Origin: Scatophagus argus
Taxonomy: Eukaryota; Chordata; Actinopteri; Scatophagidae
Direction: 5' to 3'
Assembly: GCF_020382885.2 (NCBI RefSeq)
Contig: NC_058503.1
Location: forward strand, 20,469,535 to 20,533,534
DNA: 64,000 bases
Shown: positions 62,205-64,000 of the stretch, piece after piece
How positions within the stretch are numbered: the first letter of the stretch is position 1
Layout of the letters: each line of letters starts with the position of its first letter
Position numbers and translations under genes: made by a program
Notes under the pieces: model-generated
Told to the model about the DNA's origin: nothing
Seen by the model: only the letters and a program-made list of their open reading frames with translations
Databases searched by the model: none

Positions 62205-62256
<52 letters not shown>
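62158..62256. repeat. Compound (GCAT)n-(GCAC)n-(CA)n tract
   Basis: Roughly 99 bases of alternating purine/pyrimidine: GCAT units, GCAC units, a CGCGCG core, then about 23 CA units. Confidence 0.95.
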
Positions 62257-62257
<1 letters not shown>

Positions 62258-63218
62258 ACAACAACCTTCACGGCTGCCTTGATCTGCTTGCTGTACAGGA
62301 ACTGCTGGGCCCTCCACCCTCTCATGCCCTGCTTCAAGTCACCCACATCTGGAGTTGGTCAAAGTCTTGAGGTCCCCAGGGAAAGATTTTGGTGGTCCCC
62401 AAAAATCTTCATCCCATTCTGTCACGTCCTGGAGTCCATGAGGAAATAAAAATGACCAGACACCCCTCTGAGGAGGTGTGCAGATCCTTAGATCGTTTTA
62501 ATATTTTAATCTTATCAGAGTGTCTGTGCATGCCACAGAAACTGCTAATATCATTGCCCTTGATTTGTGCATTAAATCTTTGCCTGACCAACAGATCCCG
62601 CTTCATAATGTTTCTCATAAGGAGCACTGGGACAAATGTGTGGCTGTGTGAGTGTGAACTTCAGAACGGCTTCACATTAGAATTAGCCTTGCACCTTCTG
62701 TCCACACCTGGTGTCTTTATATGCACTTATGTTGAGCCGCATGTGTGTATCTTTGTGGATTGGCAAGTCTCCAGGGAGTCCATTCTGCCTTCAAATCGTA
62801 ATAAAGGTAGGTTTCCCATAACATCATGAAGGCTCCTCCAGGCTACAAATCCCTTCTTCCCAGTCATTTGTATAGTAAGCTGGTCCCACTTGATGTTATC
62901 CCCCCCTTGAAGTTCAAACTCATGTTAAATGACTTCCTTGTTCCTGTGCAATCTCTTTTGACTATGGTGTTGAAAACCAGGTGACTTGCCCTTGGGCGAG
63001 GCTTTATAAAGTCACATCCTGCATGCTGCCTGAGATCCTTGTGGGCTAGCCTGAGTGTCTCAGACTTATGTCTAAGAGGTTTATCCGCTCGTGCCTCAGA
63101 GATTAGTCAGTGCTTACTTATCAGGATGATTCCACTTCAAACTGTAGTTTTCGAGCCAAATTAGCGGCTACTTATGCGAAATGAAAACCTCACCAGAGTG
63201 CTTAAATGAATACATAAC

Positions 63219-63232
63219 TTTATTTAAATAAA
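63219..63232. terminator. Palindromic poly(A) signal pair near window end
   Basis: TTTATTTAAATAAA is self-complementary: AATAAA on - at 63224-63219 and on + at 63227-63232. An A-tract follows at about 63246 on +. It could serve a - strand gene entering from the right. Confidence 0.35.
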
Positions 63233-64000
63233 TGCTTTGTCATAACAAAAAAAAAAGACAAAGGTTAAAAGAGTACATAAATTACAAGTTGAATAAATAT
63301 TACACAGTGATATTCACTTTAATAATTTGAGATTTTTTGTCTTTTTTTTAAATTCGTCTTATGTTGTTCCAAATACTGACCATTTTATTTCCCACTATCC
63401 TCCTGCCACCGATGGGTCTATTTTCACAAGCTAGTGAACACCAAATTATGAAAACCAATTGTGTTGTCTCATTACATCCAGAAAGTGTTATGTACTCAGA
63501 AAACAAGCTGTACTGTAGTTACTGTACTACTGAAGTATGAAATGTGAATATGAGTTTAAACCAAGTAGGGGATGTGAAACCTGAGGAAGTTACTACTCGC
63601 AAACAAGTGTGGGAACAGGACATCGCTCACACTAGCAGAAAGCCTGCAGTCCTGCAACTTGGAACACTTAAGTATTCACACACTTGATTGATCCAGATGG
63701 TGAATGATCCCAGATGTCAAAAATACTGTTGTTTTTTTTTTGACTTATGAGTATAAAATCATCTCCACACTCCTGGTTCCAGTATTGCATTCCCCAGATT
63801 TCCATGTCTCCTGGTAACTGTCTTGCTAACTGTATCTAATGTCATGCAATTGGTGACCCCATATCGGGGAAGTGGCTGGGCCCTTAATGTGACCACTGTC
63901 CATGGCGCTCGCTCTTCGTCTTTCCTTTCTCCTTCGTCTCTTTTTCCCCCCTTTCTATCTCAACTCTCATCTCCATCTATTGGCCATGAGAACATCTCTA

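Larger units (their letters stand above)
56892..64000. other. igfbp2 3' UTR and downstream intergenic region
   Basis: First + strand AATAAA is at 58083-58088. Contains TG at 58658-58687, TG-rich DNA near 60240, a long GCAT/GCAC/CA tract at 62158-62256, and a palindromic two-strand poly(A) signal at 63219-63232. The 177-codon frame at 59801-60334 runs into a TG repeat and has no recognisable domain. Vertebrate synteny predicts convergent igfbp5 beyond the window, so the last kilobase could be its 3' UTR; no igfbp5 coding sequence is present. Confidence 0.5.

Noticed and set aside
62042-62449. 135-codon frame across the 62 kb repeat
   Set aside because: Created by the CA tract (Thr-His repeats).
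1-64000. CRISPR arrays, prophage, bacterial operons, rRNA
   Set aside because: The sequence is clearly vertebrate nuclear DNA; the short tandem repeats are microsatellites.

Overview
The window reads as nuclear DNA of a ray-finned (teleost) fish. Genes are split into short coding exons with consensus GT-AG borders and introns of 0.1-8 kb. CA/TG microsatellites are frequent, fish-type retroposon tails occur, and the coding sequences match vertebrate families. No bacterial, viral, CRISPR, rRNA or convincing tRNA features were seen. The genus cannot be named from this sequence.

Layout. (1) Positions 1-24081, + strand: most of slc4a3, the AE3 Cl-/HCO3- anion exchanger. The first ~100 or more residues lie outside the window. 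Twenty exons in phase give 1140 visible residues, ending in a tail typical of AE3. An alternative first exon at 6319-6577, in the 7.1 kb intron, fits the cardiac AE3 start; joined to the common exons it gives about 1032 residues. (2) 24082-29847: 3' UTR and convergent intergenic DNA, with a palindromic poly(A) signal usable on both strands. (3) 29848-32704, - strand: a complete small RAMP gene (receptor activity-modifying protein, RAMP1-like), the accessory subunit of calcitonin-receptor-like GPCRs. (4) 32705-38643: no gene seen, but one perfect CTCF-type motif. (5) 38644-41032, - strand: a decayed gene. Its last exon carries the C-terminus of a teleost-expanded uncharacterised family, broken by an in-frame TAA. 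Predicted upstream exons chain back in phase to a CpG island at 40.73-41.47 kb. (6) 42453-56891, + strand: igfbp2, complete in four exons (268 aa), with signal peptide, 12-Cys IGFBP domain, thyroglobulin type-1 domain and RGD. (7) 56892-64000: igfbp2 3' UTR and intergenic DNA with microsatellites. The far end may be the 3' side of a convergent neighbour; igfbp5 is expected from vertebrate synteny but is not seen.

The genes do not form a pathway. slc4a3, RAMP1 and IGFBP2 all lie on human chromosome 2q, so the block looks like conserved vertebrate synteny. I found no convincing new multi-gene system. The points most worth following are the cardiac-type promoter/exon of slc4a3, the broken family member with its CpG-island-linked exon chain, and the RAMP gene with an extra upstream coding exon.
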